Part shown: positions 49,502-61,168 of the stretch, in pieces
How positions within the stretch are numbered: the first letter of the stretch is position 1
Layout of the letters: each line of letters opens with the position of its first letter
Assembly: GCA_037952775.1 (NCBI GenBank)
Contig: JBANAY010000003.1
Coordinates: forward strand, 2,914,001-2,978,000
Origin: Clonostachys chloroleuca
Taxonomy: Eukaryota > Ascomycota > Sordariomycetes > Hypocreales > Bionectriaceae
Length of the DNA stretch: 64,000 nt
Direction: 5' to 3'
Notes under the pieces: model-generated
Database searches by the model: none
Seen by the model: only the letters and a program-made list of their open reading frames with translations
What the model was told of the DNA's origin: nothing
Program-made: the position numbers and the translations under genes

Positions 49502-51543
49502 TTATGCGGCAGGCATCCGCAATCCAGGCGGGCCACCAGCGCTCAGCTTGGCCGCCAGCTTGGGGTACTTTTCTGTTACTTGGACCTGGGTCCTTGTGGC
49601 CTCGGCGTAGGAGAGGGCGTTGACAATCTCGCCCTCGGTGCGGGCAAGCTCGGCAGCCCTCTCGAAATACTTGAGGGCGCCGGGGACGTTGTTCTGTTGC
49701 AATAAAAGCTGTGCCATGGTGGCAACAGCAATATCGCACTCGGGGTCGACTGGACGGCACGTTAGCAATCACGTTGTTGATACATAGCAACAATTAAATC
49801 TTACTGATGAGTGCCTTCTGGCATAGGTTCTCGGCCTCCTTGAAGTCCTGCTTCCACTGGAAGAGAGCCAAGGCCTTGTTGATAAGCGGTAGGACGTTCA
49901 TCGACATAGGCTTGGTCTGCTTCTCCATCTCCATGGCAACGTCGAATTTCTCGACGGCCTCGGAGAAGTTGCCCTGGTCTAAGAGCAGCTCACCATAGTA
50001 GTTGTACACATCTGGGATCTTGGGGAAGTTCTTGATGCATCTGCGGAAGGTAGCCATAGACGAGGCGATTGAGCCCATCTTGTACTGAGTCACACCGAGT
50101 TGGATGTGGGAGAAAATGAAATCCTTGTCGAGGTCAATTGATTTCTGGTAATCCTTCTGGGCGTCGGAAAGATCACCCTTGATGAAGTGAGCCTGAGCAC
50201 GGTGGTAGTAGATATCGGGATCTTCCCTGTCCTGCTCAAGAGCCTTGGCGAACTCCTCTTCAGCCTTGATAGGGTCGCCCAGCTCTAGGCTGATACTAGC
50301 ACGCTTGATGTAGCTCTGGATCATACCGGGGTCAAGTTCAATGCTCTTGTCGAAGTCCTTGGTGGCCTCGGCGTGGTTGCCGAGCAGGGTACGGACAGTA
50401 CCGCGCATGTTGTAGGCCAGGGCCTCGTGCTCACCGAGGTCGCCAAGCTCAAGAGCCTTCTCGAAGGCAACTCGGGCCTCCTCGTATCCGTCACCAGTCT
50501 TCTTCTCTAAGCCTTGCAGACCCAGCTGCAGCTGTCCCTTCCCTGTCTCAGCAGAGAGCTCAACGTTGTCCTCAAGTCCATCAGGGCGGGGCTTCTCGCG
50601 GAAGCTCTGGAGGTAGTTGCCGACGAAAATGGGGCTGGGCATCTTCACAGGGCGAGATGCCATCATCTCCTTGGCTTTCTGTTCAGCGAAGGCCTTGAGC
50701 AGTCGCTCAACAGCCTGGGCAGTGGATTCGCTCTTGAAGTTATCGATGATGCAGGATGCAGTGAAATCGAGAAGGGCTTCGGAATACTTCTTCTGGTGCT
50801 CATAAGCGGTGGCGCGACGGTTGATAGCCTTCACATACTCGGGGTCCATGTTGATAGCAGCAGTCGTGTCCTCGATCACCTTGTCCCACTCGCTCAGAGC
50901 ACTGTGGCAGGCGGCTCGGTTGGAATAGAAGACGGGGTCGGGCTTGCAAATGATGGCCTTGGTGTAGAGGTCGATAGCCTTATTGTAGGCCTTGTCACCG
51001 TAGGCCTTGTTTCCGGCGGCCTTGAGCTTGGCAGCATACTCCTCACGCTGCTCCTGAGTTAAGCTTAGGACTGAGTTCTCATCAACTTCCGGAAGCTCCG
51101 ATTCGGTCTCGACTGAAGCACTCTTGGATTGGGAAGCAGATGGGGCCTCCTTGGCCTCTGCAGCTTTGCGTTCGGCTTCTTTTCGCTTCCGTCGCTCCTT
51201 CTTGCTGAGCTTGGGGCTGGCATCGTTCTTGGCCTATGGGAGAAAAAATTAGCTGAATTAGTCCATGCCCGCTTCCATGGCCATCTCCATCTGGGATTCG
51301 GGGTTTTAGGCAAGGATGAGAGCAAGGTCCCCCGCCGACAGAATGTGAACATACCGAATCAGAGGTTAGGTAGTAGACTGCGCCGGCACCAGTCACTGCC
51401 ACCACTACACCAGCAATGGTGTAGACGACGGCCTTGTTTTCCGAGGCCCATGATGATATGCGGTCCCAGACTGAGCTGGATGGGTCGACGGGGATGGCAG
51501 CTGTGGGCGGGTTGGGTGCCACCGAGGGCAGAGGATTCGACAT
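49502..51543 (-). CDS. TOM70: TOM70, mitochondrial import receptor
   Basis: Tom70 sits in the mitochondrial outer membrane, receives precursors from Hsp70/Hsp90 and passes them to the TOM channel. Exons 51355-51543, 49805-51233 and 49502-49749 give 621 residues. The N-terminal anchor is [22 protein letters not shown] basic region follows ([20 protein letters not shown]). TPR motifs start at [20 protein letters not shown], which carries the clamp for the EEVD tail, and continue through [34 protein letters not shown] and [15 protein letters not shown]. The C-terminus is [18 protein letters not shown]. The first intron is 121 nt, longer than most here. All phases agree. Confidence 0.96.
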
Positions 51544-52432
51544 GGTGGCGGGATTGGGAAATTAGAGAAGTACAATTGAGAGAAGCCGAGGGGTAAAAGG
51601 AGCCCCAGCTATTACAAGAGATGCAAGAGGCTGTTGCGTAGGCGCAATCAGGCGGGAGTGCGACTGGGAGCTTGGAGGACGCGCAGAAAAAGAATGATGG
51701 AAGGCCGAAACCAAGTCAATGAAATTTCCGTGGAGCATGCGTTGGGTCCAATGGGGGGGCGTCTAGGTGCTGCGGTGCAGTGCCACAGAGCTGAGGCACT
51801 GTGCCCGTGCTGCGCTGCGTCAGTGTGAGTAGGTACTGTGCTGTGCTGGCGGTCTGTTTATACCGAGCACACGACTGGCCAGAAAGCCCCCACTCGACTT
51901 TTTTCCGGGCGATGACCTCGCCTTACATCACGACCTGCTTACCTAACCCCGGCTCCCTCAGCTCTGGACCTAGCAGATCATACGACATCTTTCAAATACT
52001 GGGATGGCACGGGATCAATTGGGTAGGTCGGTAGGGAACAATGGCAAGCGTCTAGGGGGAGGAGGGGTATTTTGATCGCATACCAGATCCAATTCAGGAG
52101 GGACAGGCGGCTGGTCGTTTGCTTTGCTTGAAGCTGTGGCAGGCACGTTGAGCCGGCTGACTAAGGCAACTACAAGTTCATGCCGTCACCATCTCATTTT
52201 GTCCAATGGCCGGTGCCCAGACCCAAACGCTTGCTACACGCGGAAACGTGCCAACCATATATCCCATACCCGCATACTGAACCTAACCTATGTGTATGGA
52301 TCTGCCCACCTAGCTAGGCAGTAGCACGCATGTATAAATAGTAGTGGGGCCTTTGTAGAGACTGACTGCAAATCAGAGAGCTTCCACATTACCCTCGCCT
52401 GTCTATCTATCCCAACGCTGATTTCAAATACC
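51544..52432. other. Divergent promoter region of TOM70 and ABZ2
   Basis: About 0.9 kb; no gene seen. Confidence 0.55.
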
Positions 52433-53348
52433 ATGACACCTCAGTTCCATCTGTTGACGACCCCCCGTTATGACAAGCAGCTTCTCCAGGTGCGAGAACT
52501 ACCTGGGGGCTATGCTGGATGGAATTTCTATCAAGAGTCCCCTATATATATGTGGGACTATCACCACAAACGCTTACTGAAGGGCGCAAAGTACTTTGGA
52601 TGGAATGGTGCAGTCCAGGCTCTGGAGACACATCTCGATGTCAACAGATTCGCAAAGGAAATTGATAACTTCGTGGGGTCTTGCCCAGAGACGCCCCTTC
52701 GTCTGAGGATCCTACTTTCTCCCGAGGGTTCAGTTCATATGGAGAAATATGACATTTCTGCCACCGGATTGGAGAATTTGTTCCCAGAGTCGTTGGACCA
52801 GGCATCCGGACCAGCTCCTCCAGAAACTGAGAGGAGACCCAAAACAATGCCCATGTACACATTAGTAGTGGACCGGGAAAGGACTAAAAGCTCTGTCCAC
52901 ACACAGTTCAAAACAACACTCAGAGACGTGTATGATGCAGCGCGCCAGCGAGCTCTACTTACGCCTTCAGAAAATGTGGAAGTGCTCCTAGTGAATGAGG
53001 ATAATGGCCATGTAATGGAAGGGAGTATAACCACACCCTACTTTTTTAGGGGTGGTAGATGGGTGACCCCGCCAGTTCCCAAAGAGTTGCACGATGCTGA
53101 AGGGAGCGGAGGCCAGGACGGTGTATCAAGACGTTGGGCATTAGACCGGTACGTTACAAGCTTCTGTTACTCCGCACGGGTATTCAAGGGTGTCTGCAAG
53201 CTAATGATGATGATGCTTTGACAGTGGTCTGGCAGTGGAAGAACCCGTGAGTGTCGAATCCCTTGTTGATGGAGAGGCATGCTGGATCAGCAATGGCGCA
53301 CGAGGATTTATCTGTGCCACCGTAAAGTTGCCGGACGCGCAATCGTAG
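52433..53348 (+). CDS. ABZ2: Aminodeoxychorismate lyase (ABZ2-like, PLP fold type IV)
   Basis: The enzyme releases pyruvate from 4-amino-4-deoxychorismate to give p-aminobenzoate for folate synthesis. Exons 52433-53148 and 53225-53348 flank a 76-nt intron (GTACGT ... TTGACAG) and give 279 residues. The fold type IV pattern is clear: HTQFKTTLRDVYDAARQRAL holds the likely PLP lysine, VEVLLVNEDNGHVMEGSITT is the cofactor-phosphate strand, and RGGRWVTPPV follows. The second exon begins RGLAVEEPVSVESLVDGEAC and ends WISNGARGFICATVKLPDA, as in aminotransferase class IV enzymes. Other class IV members (D-amino acid or branched-chain aminotransferases) are less likely on length and on the N-terminal sequence (GYAGWNFYQESP). 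Confidence 0.88.
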
Positions 53349-53859
53349 CCCCAGTGGCAGTGTCTTGCATTCTTGGAGTTTTCTGAACAAGATATATTAA
53401 CGCCATCTAATGGCTAGTCTAAGCGCCGTTCATCTTTACGATTAAATGAATACGGTTTATAGTTATTTGGATGGTTGATACGGAACGACATCTGCCTAGC
53501 TATATCACTTAGGTGGCCCATAATCGGATCAATTGACCAGATATTTTGTTGCATTAGGTACTTAGGTCCCTTATATTAGCAAAGAAAGCGACAGGAAGGA
53601 AAGGCTATTACAAATGAGGGTAAGATTCTAGAACGTTGAACTCACCATGAAAGTGCAAATGGTTACTATCTATCGTCGTAGATGCTGAAAACCCTGATGC
53701 ATGATGGATGCTGCCTGGCTGGTTGATGCTACGGGTGCTTGGGCGTAGTGTCCTCTTGCCAGCTGCCGATGTCGCGCATCAACTTTGGCGATAAACAAGT
53801 TCTCGAGGGCAACACCTTATATACAAATCCCCCGGGCATCTCATTCAACAAGAAAAATA
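53349..53859. other. Intergenic, no gene seen
   Basis: 3' flank of ABZ2 and 5' flank of the tRNA-like element; AT-rich. Confidence 0.6.
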
Positions 53860-54030
53860 GCCCCTGTAGCGCAGTGGTCAGCGCGCTCTCGTGCGGTTTC
53901 CCTGTGATGTACTCACACTGAAGAGAAGACCGAACATAGGTGTATCCCCTTCCCTTCTCCGGTAAGTCAAGAGAACGAGTACATCACAGGGCCACGGGAG
54001 AGGACCTCGGTTCGAATCCGAGCAGAAACA
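53860..54030 (+). tRNA. tRNA-like element interrupted by a palindromic insert; isotype not assignable
   Basis: The ends look like a tRNA. GCCCCTG is followed by TAGCGCAGTGG, a perfect A box (TRGYNNARNNG), and a GCGC D stem. The 3' part has CTCGG-TTCGAAT-CCGAG, a perfect T arm and B box (GGTTCGAATCC), and then a T-rich tract. CTCTC can pair with GGGAG as anticodon stem. Between them lie about 100 extra bases that contain a perfect 15-bp inverted repeat (53900-53914 with 53977-53991). The acceptor stem is imperfect: GCCCCTG against CAGAAAC has three mismatches. The bases after T33 give no normal anticodon. It may be a tRNA with a very long intron, a pseudogene, or another Pol III transcript. 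Confidence 0.45.
53900..53991. repeat. 15-bp perfect inverted repeat inside the tRNA-like element
   Basis: ccctgtgatgtactc (53900-53914) is the exact reverse complement of gagtacatcacaggg (53977-53991), with 62 bases between. RNA from this stretch would fold into a long hairpin. Confidence 0.85.
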
Positions 54031-54348
54031 TTATTTTTCTTTTCCTTTCTTTTCTTTATTTTTCTTGGGCAGGCAAGCCATTATGATAGGCTCCTGTGCT
54101 GGGTGCCGTACGTGAACACAAAATGCACTATAATGAGAGGTAGAAAAGCATAACGCACGGATCGCCACTATCCTTACGGTGTCCACTAATCTCCACTGCC
54201 TGAGACAACGCGACGCGACTCTCCAAGTCATCAGTGAACAGAGGATTTCATCTCAACCCGTGACTTAACCATTGCAAAATTTCTCTCTGAACTCGTATGA
54301 GAATCAAGTAGCCGAAACGTTTCGTCGCTTTCAATCATCAGCATCAGA
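54031..54348. other. Intergenic; starts with a T-rich tract
   Basis: The T-rich stretch (attatttttcttttcctt...) just after 54030 could serve as Pol III terminator. The rest is the F-box gene leader. Confidence 0.55.
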
Positions 54349-56585
54349 ATGTCTGCAGACCGCAACCCGACAGCTGAGGTCCTGGTGACTGAAGGCCGTC
54401 GACACTATGCTTCTAAGCGATACAAGCCAGCATTAGAGAGCTTCACACGCGTATGACCTGGAGACTTCCAGATAGCGTGCAATCCGAGAGCTAATATCCT
54501 CCCTTAGGCGATGAACCGTTGCTCTTGTACAAATGGCACTCGCCGTGCGAGGTGCACATGTAAAAACTTCGAGGAGGTCGCGTCTCGGAACGGTTCCATT
54601 TTCGAGGAAGCGATCAAATGCACCTGTGAGATCGGAAAGTCGTTTAACCAGTGCTGCAACTCGCTTCATATCCAGGCTCTCAACTACCGCGCGGCTACAT
54701 TCGAAGCCATGAACGAACTTGTTCGTGCCAGGAAGGATGCTGAGTGGATCCTGGAGCTTGCCCCCAGTCTCCCTGATGTATGGCGACTGCAAAGCCTTTG
54801 CGATGGAGACATCTTGAGCTGACTTGATTTCAGGGTTATCTGCGACTAGGTAAAATCGCTCGACTGCAGAAGAAGAACGAGTTTGCGTGGAAAGTCTTCA
54901 ATGCTGGCATAGATGCTTGCTCATCGACCGAAGCAGCCAACTCCCGTGCTTTCAAGGTTAGTCCTCTATATGGGTGGGGTAATGAATATTGGGCTTACAA
55001 CAGAGTAGCAATTATACGAAGCTCGGAAGCCTCTCCATGCTAAATTTTTCCGGCATGATCCCTTCCAATTGCCTCTGGATGTTGTGCAACTCATCTTGTC
55101 GAGGCTCGACTTTGTGTCATTGCTGTATGTTCCAGTTCATTTTCTTGCAGGCCAAAATGTGAATCCTTCGGCTGACCATCAAATAGACGGTGTCTCCTTG
55201 TTTCCAAGTCTTGGAAACGTTCTCTGACAGGTCCGGAAAACCATCATCTGTGGAGGGAGCTGGACTTCATTGCTACGAAGCCACGGCGAGCTCCGAGTAC
55301 AGCAGCGATCATCAAATTACTCTCTTACTCTGGAAATAACGCCCGCCGTCTCCTAATTGGAAATGCGGCGAGATTTTTTCTTACGCAGTCAAAGTTCCGG
55401 GTGTTTCTCCGAGGGGCACGCCAGCTGGAGTATCTTGAGCTTCATCATCAAGCCGAACCTATTGATATTGACGATTCAGCGTCGAAGAATGCTCCAAGGT
55501 CACTAAAGCATCTAGTTCTCTCACACTATGGACTCCCTCGAAACCTGGTCATTGCAAATAGTAACAGCCTACAATCCATGGAACTGACAAGCGTGACGAC
55601 GGCCAAGCCTGGGAGAGGCCCCCTTTTTGAATGTCCCCAGGTACCGAGCCTGAAACATCTTCGTATGGAGATGGGTATCGTCATACCATTGGTAAGATAC
55701 AATCTCTCAAGATGAAGCGATATTAATTAGGCGGGGAAGCTGACTCTTCTGATTTAGGAGAAACTAATAGCTTGCTTTCCCAACCTTGAGCAGTTATGCT
55801 TGAACAAGGTCTCCCTCACTTGCTACTCCTCGGAAGCAATGAGCTTGCCGCGACTTCGAGTGTTGAGCGTAAATGTAAACTTTCTGCATATTGAGTTAGA
55901 GTCATTGGCTGGCCTGCCGCGCTTTATTTTGATGGACGAATGGGAGCATTTACAACATATTGAATTCCAGGCGGAGCGAATATACGCAGATCCTAAGGGG
56001 TCGAGCTTCTTGCGTGGCGATCTTAGATCCCTTGGAAACAATGTCCTTCAGGAGACGTCGTCGTTTCGATTCAAGAAGCTTAAATCACTTCGTCTGAATC
56101 AAGTCGTGCTCGACTCGCTGGCATCCAGCCAAATGCTCGCGTCGAGCATCGAAAACGGGTCACTTGAATCCTTGGACATCGTGTTTGACTGTCCCGTGGA
56201 CGAATATAATGCGGCGTCATACAGTTGCCAGCGTATCATCGAACACGAATGGCTCTGCGGCTCCCCATCAATCCGCCGCATCGGCCTCTTCGGTTTTCGG
56301 TTTAGGAAATATCCTATCAAGGACAGCGACATGCCGCTGCCCGACTTCCTTGGTAGTTTCCCAAACCTAGAAACATTGGAGATCCGTTCTGAAGTCTACG
56401 AAAGCACGGAATTTGCAGCTCTGATTGTGGATATCTTGAAGAAAACCAATTTACAAACTGTATACCAGAGCGGAGCTATCGGTTTCGATCTGGATATTCT
56501 TCGAAAAAGCGCAGAGCAGGTAGGGGTGGAGGTAGTCTCAGGGCCGCCACCTCGCATCTGGCCGCTGCCTATTACAGCTGATTAG
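54349..56585 (+). CDS. F-box protein with N-terminal TPR and C-terminal leucine-rich region
   Basis: F-box proteins of this layout (compare fission yeast Pof3) are substrate adaptors of SCF ubiquitin ligases. Exons 54349-54450, 54508-54777, 54834-54956, 55009-55124, 55187-55691 and 55758-56585 give 647 residues. The TPR part begins LVTEGRRHYASKRYKPALES and continues as LNYRAATFEAMNELVRARKD and GYLRLGKIARLQKKNEFAWK. A Cys-rich insert (CSCTNGTRRARCTC ... KCTCEIG ... NQCCNS) lies between the TPR helices. The F-box is FQLPLDVVQLILSRLDFVSL plus LRCLLVSKSWKRSL, split by the fourth intron. Leucine-rich repeats follow (RSLKHLVLSHYGLP; FKKLKSLRLNQVVLDSL; FPNLETLEIRSEV). The target is unknown. Confidence 0.88.
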
Positions 56586-56931
56586 AGAGTCGATGGGGAT
56601 TGGTAAAGAGCCTTGATACGAATTTAACATTTTGTTTAGGGCTTCTTGTGTCTTGCCTAAGGCGTTAGGGGTTTGCCAACTTGTAATATCCAGCACGATA
56701 ATTTTCCTCGCTATCTATGAATCATTCCCCCAGGACATCATTATCTTCACACTCGTGTGCCAGATATTTGGTCGAGCTGCAGGATGTTTGTTTGACCTTT
56801 CAAAGCTCTATTGACGAAACACACACTCAGACTATCCTCTCACGGAGCAGATCTGATTACCAAGACTATCGGTGTGCCCATATCCTCACATGATGGGCTT
56901 CAAATAGTATTTCCCACTCTTAGACCAGATT
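56586..56931. other. Intergenic between convergent genes, no gene seen
   Basis: 3' flanks of the F-box gene and the GTPase gene, about 350 bp. Confidence 0.6.
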
Positions 56932-58392
56932 TCATCCCCTGCCGACCTTGAAGGAGAGAATCTGACTTGCGTTAACCAGCTGTACGACATATGCGAGCAA
57001 GGGAAGGTCGACTTACATCATTTTTGCCCACGGCAACAAAGTCGTCCTCGGAAACTCTCATATTCCCGATTCCTTCCACATACGCTATTGGTGCGTCGCC
57101 CATCACCTTCTTGGCGACATCACCGACAGTTGAACCTTTCTTGACAAGGACACAGTCTCTAAAGACGAACTTGGACTCTGCAGCACCCGAACTGAAAGTC
57201 GAAGTATTGCGAACGGGGAACACGGGAACCAGTCCCAAAAGTTCCGCCGCCTTTGAAAGAACTTGGACGACTCCCGTGGATCCAAATCGATATAGTACCA
57301 TATCCTTAAGGTTCTCGATGCGATTTCTATTCTTCTCGTCCAGGTCTTTGAGGCCACCACCGGACGGGTCTCCTTGCTCAATGAGGTCTTCTTTTGTATC
57401 AACAAACTCGCTCCCTTCGACATATTTGATATAGCCTTGTTTTGCCATTTTTCGAAGGAAGATCTCCGATATTGCAGAACAGAGCACGATGGTCTTGGGA
57501 TCCTGCATCTTGGCGATCTTGGAGATGTTCTTATCCGCGTCAGGGTGATCAATCTTGTTGAGCGCGATGACGGTCGGGAACTTCTCATCTACGAAGCAAT
57601 TGACAATGTGCGCCACTGTCTCGTCGCTCCAGTCCTCCAAGGGCTCCTTGACACCTGACCGGTCGAGCGTGCGGTTGATGACGGTCGACGTCGCGCCGTA
57701 TCCGGAGAACTGGCCCTGCAGAGTTTCCACCGCGTTGCCCTTGATGGCCATGTGCCTCCGGCGGATCGACCCCCACTTCTGCATGAGGTTGCCCAGGATC
57801 CATGCGACGACCTCGCTCCGCAGCCAGGCGATGTCGACGGACGGATCGTACCCTCTCGTCTCCTTTCCCTCGGCATCCACCGTCCCCGAGGCGTCGACGA
57901 CGTGGATGAGCGCATCGGCGTGCCGTAGGTCGTCGAGGAACTTGTTTCCCAGCCCGCGGCCCTGGTGGGCGCCGGGGACGAGACCGGCGACGTCGAGCAG
58001 CTCGATGGGGACGGAGCGCCTACCCGCGTCGCACGCTCCGTAGTTGGGTTTACAGCGGTCGGAGACGTTGTGGCGGGCGCACGCGCAGTCGATCTGGAGG
58101 TAGCCGATGGCTCTCTGGGGGTCTATGGTAGTGAAGCTGTATGATACATCTTGTGTTCAGTGTGTTATCTTCCAACAACAGGAGGGTGGAGGAGGAGGGG
58201 GGAGGAGGGCGCATACGGGAAGTTGCCTAAGAAGATATCAGCGCGCCTGGCCCGGGCATGTTCACTTGGAACGCAAGGACGTAGAGCAGACTACCGACCG
58301 ACTTTGGACGAGGCATCCGTCAAGCTGTTGAGGGTGGAGCTCTTGCCTGCGGAGGGCTTGCCAACGAGGCCAATGAGGGGATCGCGGGGCAT
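56932..58392 (-). CDS. YGR210-type Obg/YchF-family GTPase, with a 10-nt microexon
   Basis: This is a TRAFAC-class GTPase related to YchF/Ola1 and archaeal homologues; its cellular role is poorly known. Exons 58299-58392, 58217-58226, 57017-58136 and 56932-56961 give 417 residues. Exon 2 has just 10 bases and supplies the last two bases of Gly, NF and two bases of Pro in [20 protein letters not shown], which is needed for the frame and for switch I. G1 is [15 protein letters not shown]3 is [19 protein letters not shown]4 is ALNKIDHP and G5 is LCSAISE. A TGS-like C-terminal domain ends in ILSFKVGRG from the last exon. The first 450 bases of exon 3 use mostly C- or G-ending codons. The donor of intron 1 (GTCGGT) is weak. 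Confidence 0.92.
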
Positions 58393-58988
58393 GGCGTCGA
58401 AAGAGAGAGATTTGAGTACGGGGGGTCCAAGTATGTATTACAATGCTGGGCCACCGGGCTGGGCCATTAGATCTAGAACGAATGCAAGGCGGATTTCTGA
58501 GGATCTATCGGTGGCCTGCTCGCTTCAATGTACAATGATGCGATGCTTTGGTTGGCTGGTTTATCTCTTTGGCGGGGTGAATTGAAGCGCGTGTGCGACG
58601 TCACAAGAAATTTTCATTTTTGGATACGCGATAAGATAGATACTGTCGGCAGTGGTGGTGGTGGTAGTACTCCACCAGCATTGAGTGTTGCCGCCCGCTT
58701 GGCCGTGGGAAGCACATGGCCAAGTAGCATTTGCCAGGAAGATGCGGTTTAAAAAGGAATAAGGACAAGGGATGAATTAGGATAGCTGTTAATTGAACAG
58801 ATTAGGTTTTCACAGGCAGATAATCGATAGGCAGGGCAGATGGGGAGCGCTTAATTTTCCGAGCGCTGGATCTGAGTGTAGCATGTAGATCTTGCCATGG
58901 AACTTGGTTTTCCATAGCCGCGGTTAACTCTCCCGTATCTAATCAAACCATCAACGTCCCAACTGCCGCCCTGGTTTCTCTCTCGGCC
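58393..58988. other. Divergent promoter region, no gene seen
   Basis: About 600 bp shared by the GTPase gene and the SET-domain gene. Confidence 0.55.
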
Positions 58989-60906
58989 ATGTCCACTCCA
59001 CTTCCCATCGACGTCCTCCCTACCTGGACACGGTTCAACAATGTTGAGCTCGACGGCATCCAGGTGGGACAGGTAGAAGGAAAGGGTCTGGGTTTCGTGG
59101 CAGACCGGGACCTCACCACCGACAAGGGATCGCCAACACTGCTCAAGATCCCCCGGGATGCCGTCCTGTCGGCGGAAGCAGTTGGGGACTATGCAAAGGT
59201 GGATCTCAAGTTCCGACAGCTGCTTGAAGGCATGGGCCACGAGGTTGGTCCTCCCCCAATATACCCAACCCTATGAGGGAGAGACGTCTGGCTTACCACC
59301 AGAGATGGACAAACGATGAAGACGCCAAGGATTGCCATCATGTTATATCTGATGGCTCATTACAGAGCTCCTTTCGACGGAGGAGCCGGCTCGCATAAAG
59401 GGATCGCCTCTACCCCATGGACCGAGTACATCAGGTTCCTCCCGCGTCAAATCCCGACTCCCACCCTGTGGACGGAGGAGGAGAGGCTTCTCTTGCGGGG
59501 CACATCGCTCGAGGTGCGTTCAAGCAAGATGATGATTTACATATCATACCCGCCGGCCATCCGGAACATTTTCGCAGTCTAGCTTCCCCCATGATGGGAT
59601 GGGAAGTTGTGGCATGGGAAACCGAGGGAAAGCCAAGCACTAATACGTGATGCTGCAGAAAGCCGTGAATGCAAAACTAGCCACCCTAGTCTCCGAGTTC
59701 GATCACTTGCGCGAGATCGGTGCAGGCTTGCCGTTTTGGCAGTCGCTGCTGTTTGGAGAGGACGCCATCACGGTAAAGGACTGGGCACTAGTTGATGCGT
59801 GGTATCGATCCCGCTGTCTTGAGCTGCCGAACGCAGGACACAGCATGGTGCCCTGCCTCGACATGGCTAACCACTCAGACGCCCCGAATGCTTATTATGA
59901 GGAGACGGCTGACGGAGAGGTGGTGCTGATGCTAAGACCTGAATCCACTGCATCCTGTGGAGATGAAGTCACCATCTCTTACGGGGCCGCGAAGTCGGCC
60001 GCGGAGATGCTCTTCAGCTACGGTTTCATCGACAGGAGCACGGCCAAGGAGGAGATTACGCTGACGCTGGACCCGTTGGCCAGTGATCCTCTGGCACAGG
60101 CAAAAGTTCACGTCTACGGGCGATCACCCCTAGTGCGGCTCACTCGGACCAAGGGGACGGCGGCCGTGAGCTGGCATTGCCCCTTTGTCTACCTGATGTG
60201 CGTCAATGAGGAGGACGGGCTCGAGTTCAAGCTGCTGCAGGACAACGCCGGGGGAAGAGAGCTCAGAGTCTTCTGGCAGGATGAAGATGTGACGAGCAAG
60301 ATTGACAACTTCGAGTCGTACGTCCAGACGCATGATCTTCACTCTGTGTTTCAACTCAGGGTCGTTTCCGTCCTGCAGCAGCTGGTCGAGGTACAGCTGG
60401 AGCAAACTCGAAGCAGCCCCATCCCTGAACAGGAACACGATGCGAGCTCGAGGCACGCAGGTGGAGCAGACTACGGTCGGATCGTTGCGACACTCCGCGA
60501 GATGGAGCACTCGCTCTTGGAAGAGGCCATGGCGTCTCTAGCAGAACAGGTAAGCGCATCCCTGTCCAATCATTGACTCCCACCTGCTCGAGCTCAAGTT
60601 GGAGGCGAGTGGATGTGAGAAAACCGCTAGCTCTCTTCGCCCCCCCCCTTTCCCCTGGAGGAAAAGGGGGTTTGTTGGGTTGTTTTTACGAAACGGTCCA
60701 GCATTCCACTCAGGAGATAGAGTGTTGCATCCCGTCTAGTTCTACATGCTTTCAACTACTTGACTCTGATGATGCTAACGGCAACTTTTTAGCAAGCAGC
60801 CCTGCTTCTAGAAGACGATGTGAGGGTGTATCTCGGGTTGACGGAAGATGGCCCAATTGAGACACCGTCGGCTCAAGTGACCAATGAGGAGCCGGATTTC
60901 AGCTGA
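58989..60906 (+). CDS. SET-domain protein lysine methyltransferase (Rubisco-LSMT/Rkm type)
   Basis: Members of this group methylate ribosomal or other non-histone proteins using S-adenosylmethionine. Exons 58989-59243, 59322-59513, 59659-60549 and 60793-60906 give 483 residues. The SET domain is split by an insert, as usual: KGLGFVADRDLTTDKG at the start, then VPCLDMANHSDAPNAYYEE and CGDEVTISYGAAKSAAEMLF with the NHS and YG motifs of the cofactor site. A C-terminal helical substrate-binding region follows (LHSVFQLRVVSVLQQLVEVQ; DYGRIVATLREMEHSLLEEA). Introns of 145 and 243 nt are long for this window; the last one contains a C run. The exact substrate cannot be read from the sequence. Confidence 0.88.
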
Positions 60907-61145
60907 GGGACAGGGCTAGCTTAATGGCAGCCGCAGCCAATCAGGACGGATGATCGGCAACTCGCATAGCCACGACCAACATCCATGCCCAGACCCTGGC
61001 AAGGATGTGCTGCCCATGACAAGGAAGCAGTCGTCATGGCCCTACGTACCTGCTCTGTCAGAGCCTGTGCTAGACGGGCTCGCAATAAAACACGTTGGGT
61101 GTTCATTGTATGCACACACACTACACCACTCCAGTCGGGTCCCGA

Positions 61146-61168
61146 AATCCGCAGGGCAATCCGCAGGG
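61146..61168. repeat. 11-bp direct repeat
   Basis: aatccgcaggg occurs at 61146-61156 and again at 61158-61168, separated by one C. Non-coding. Confidence 0.7.
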
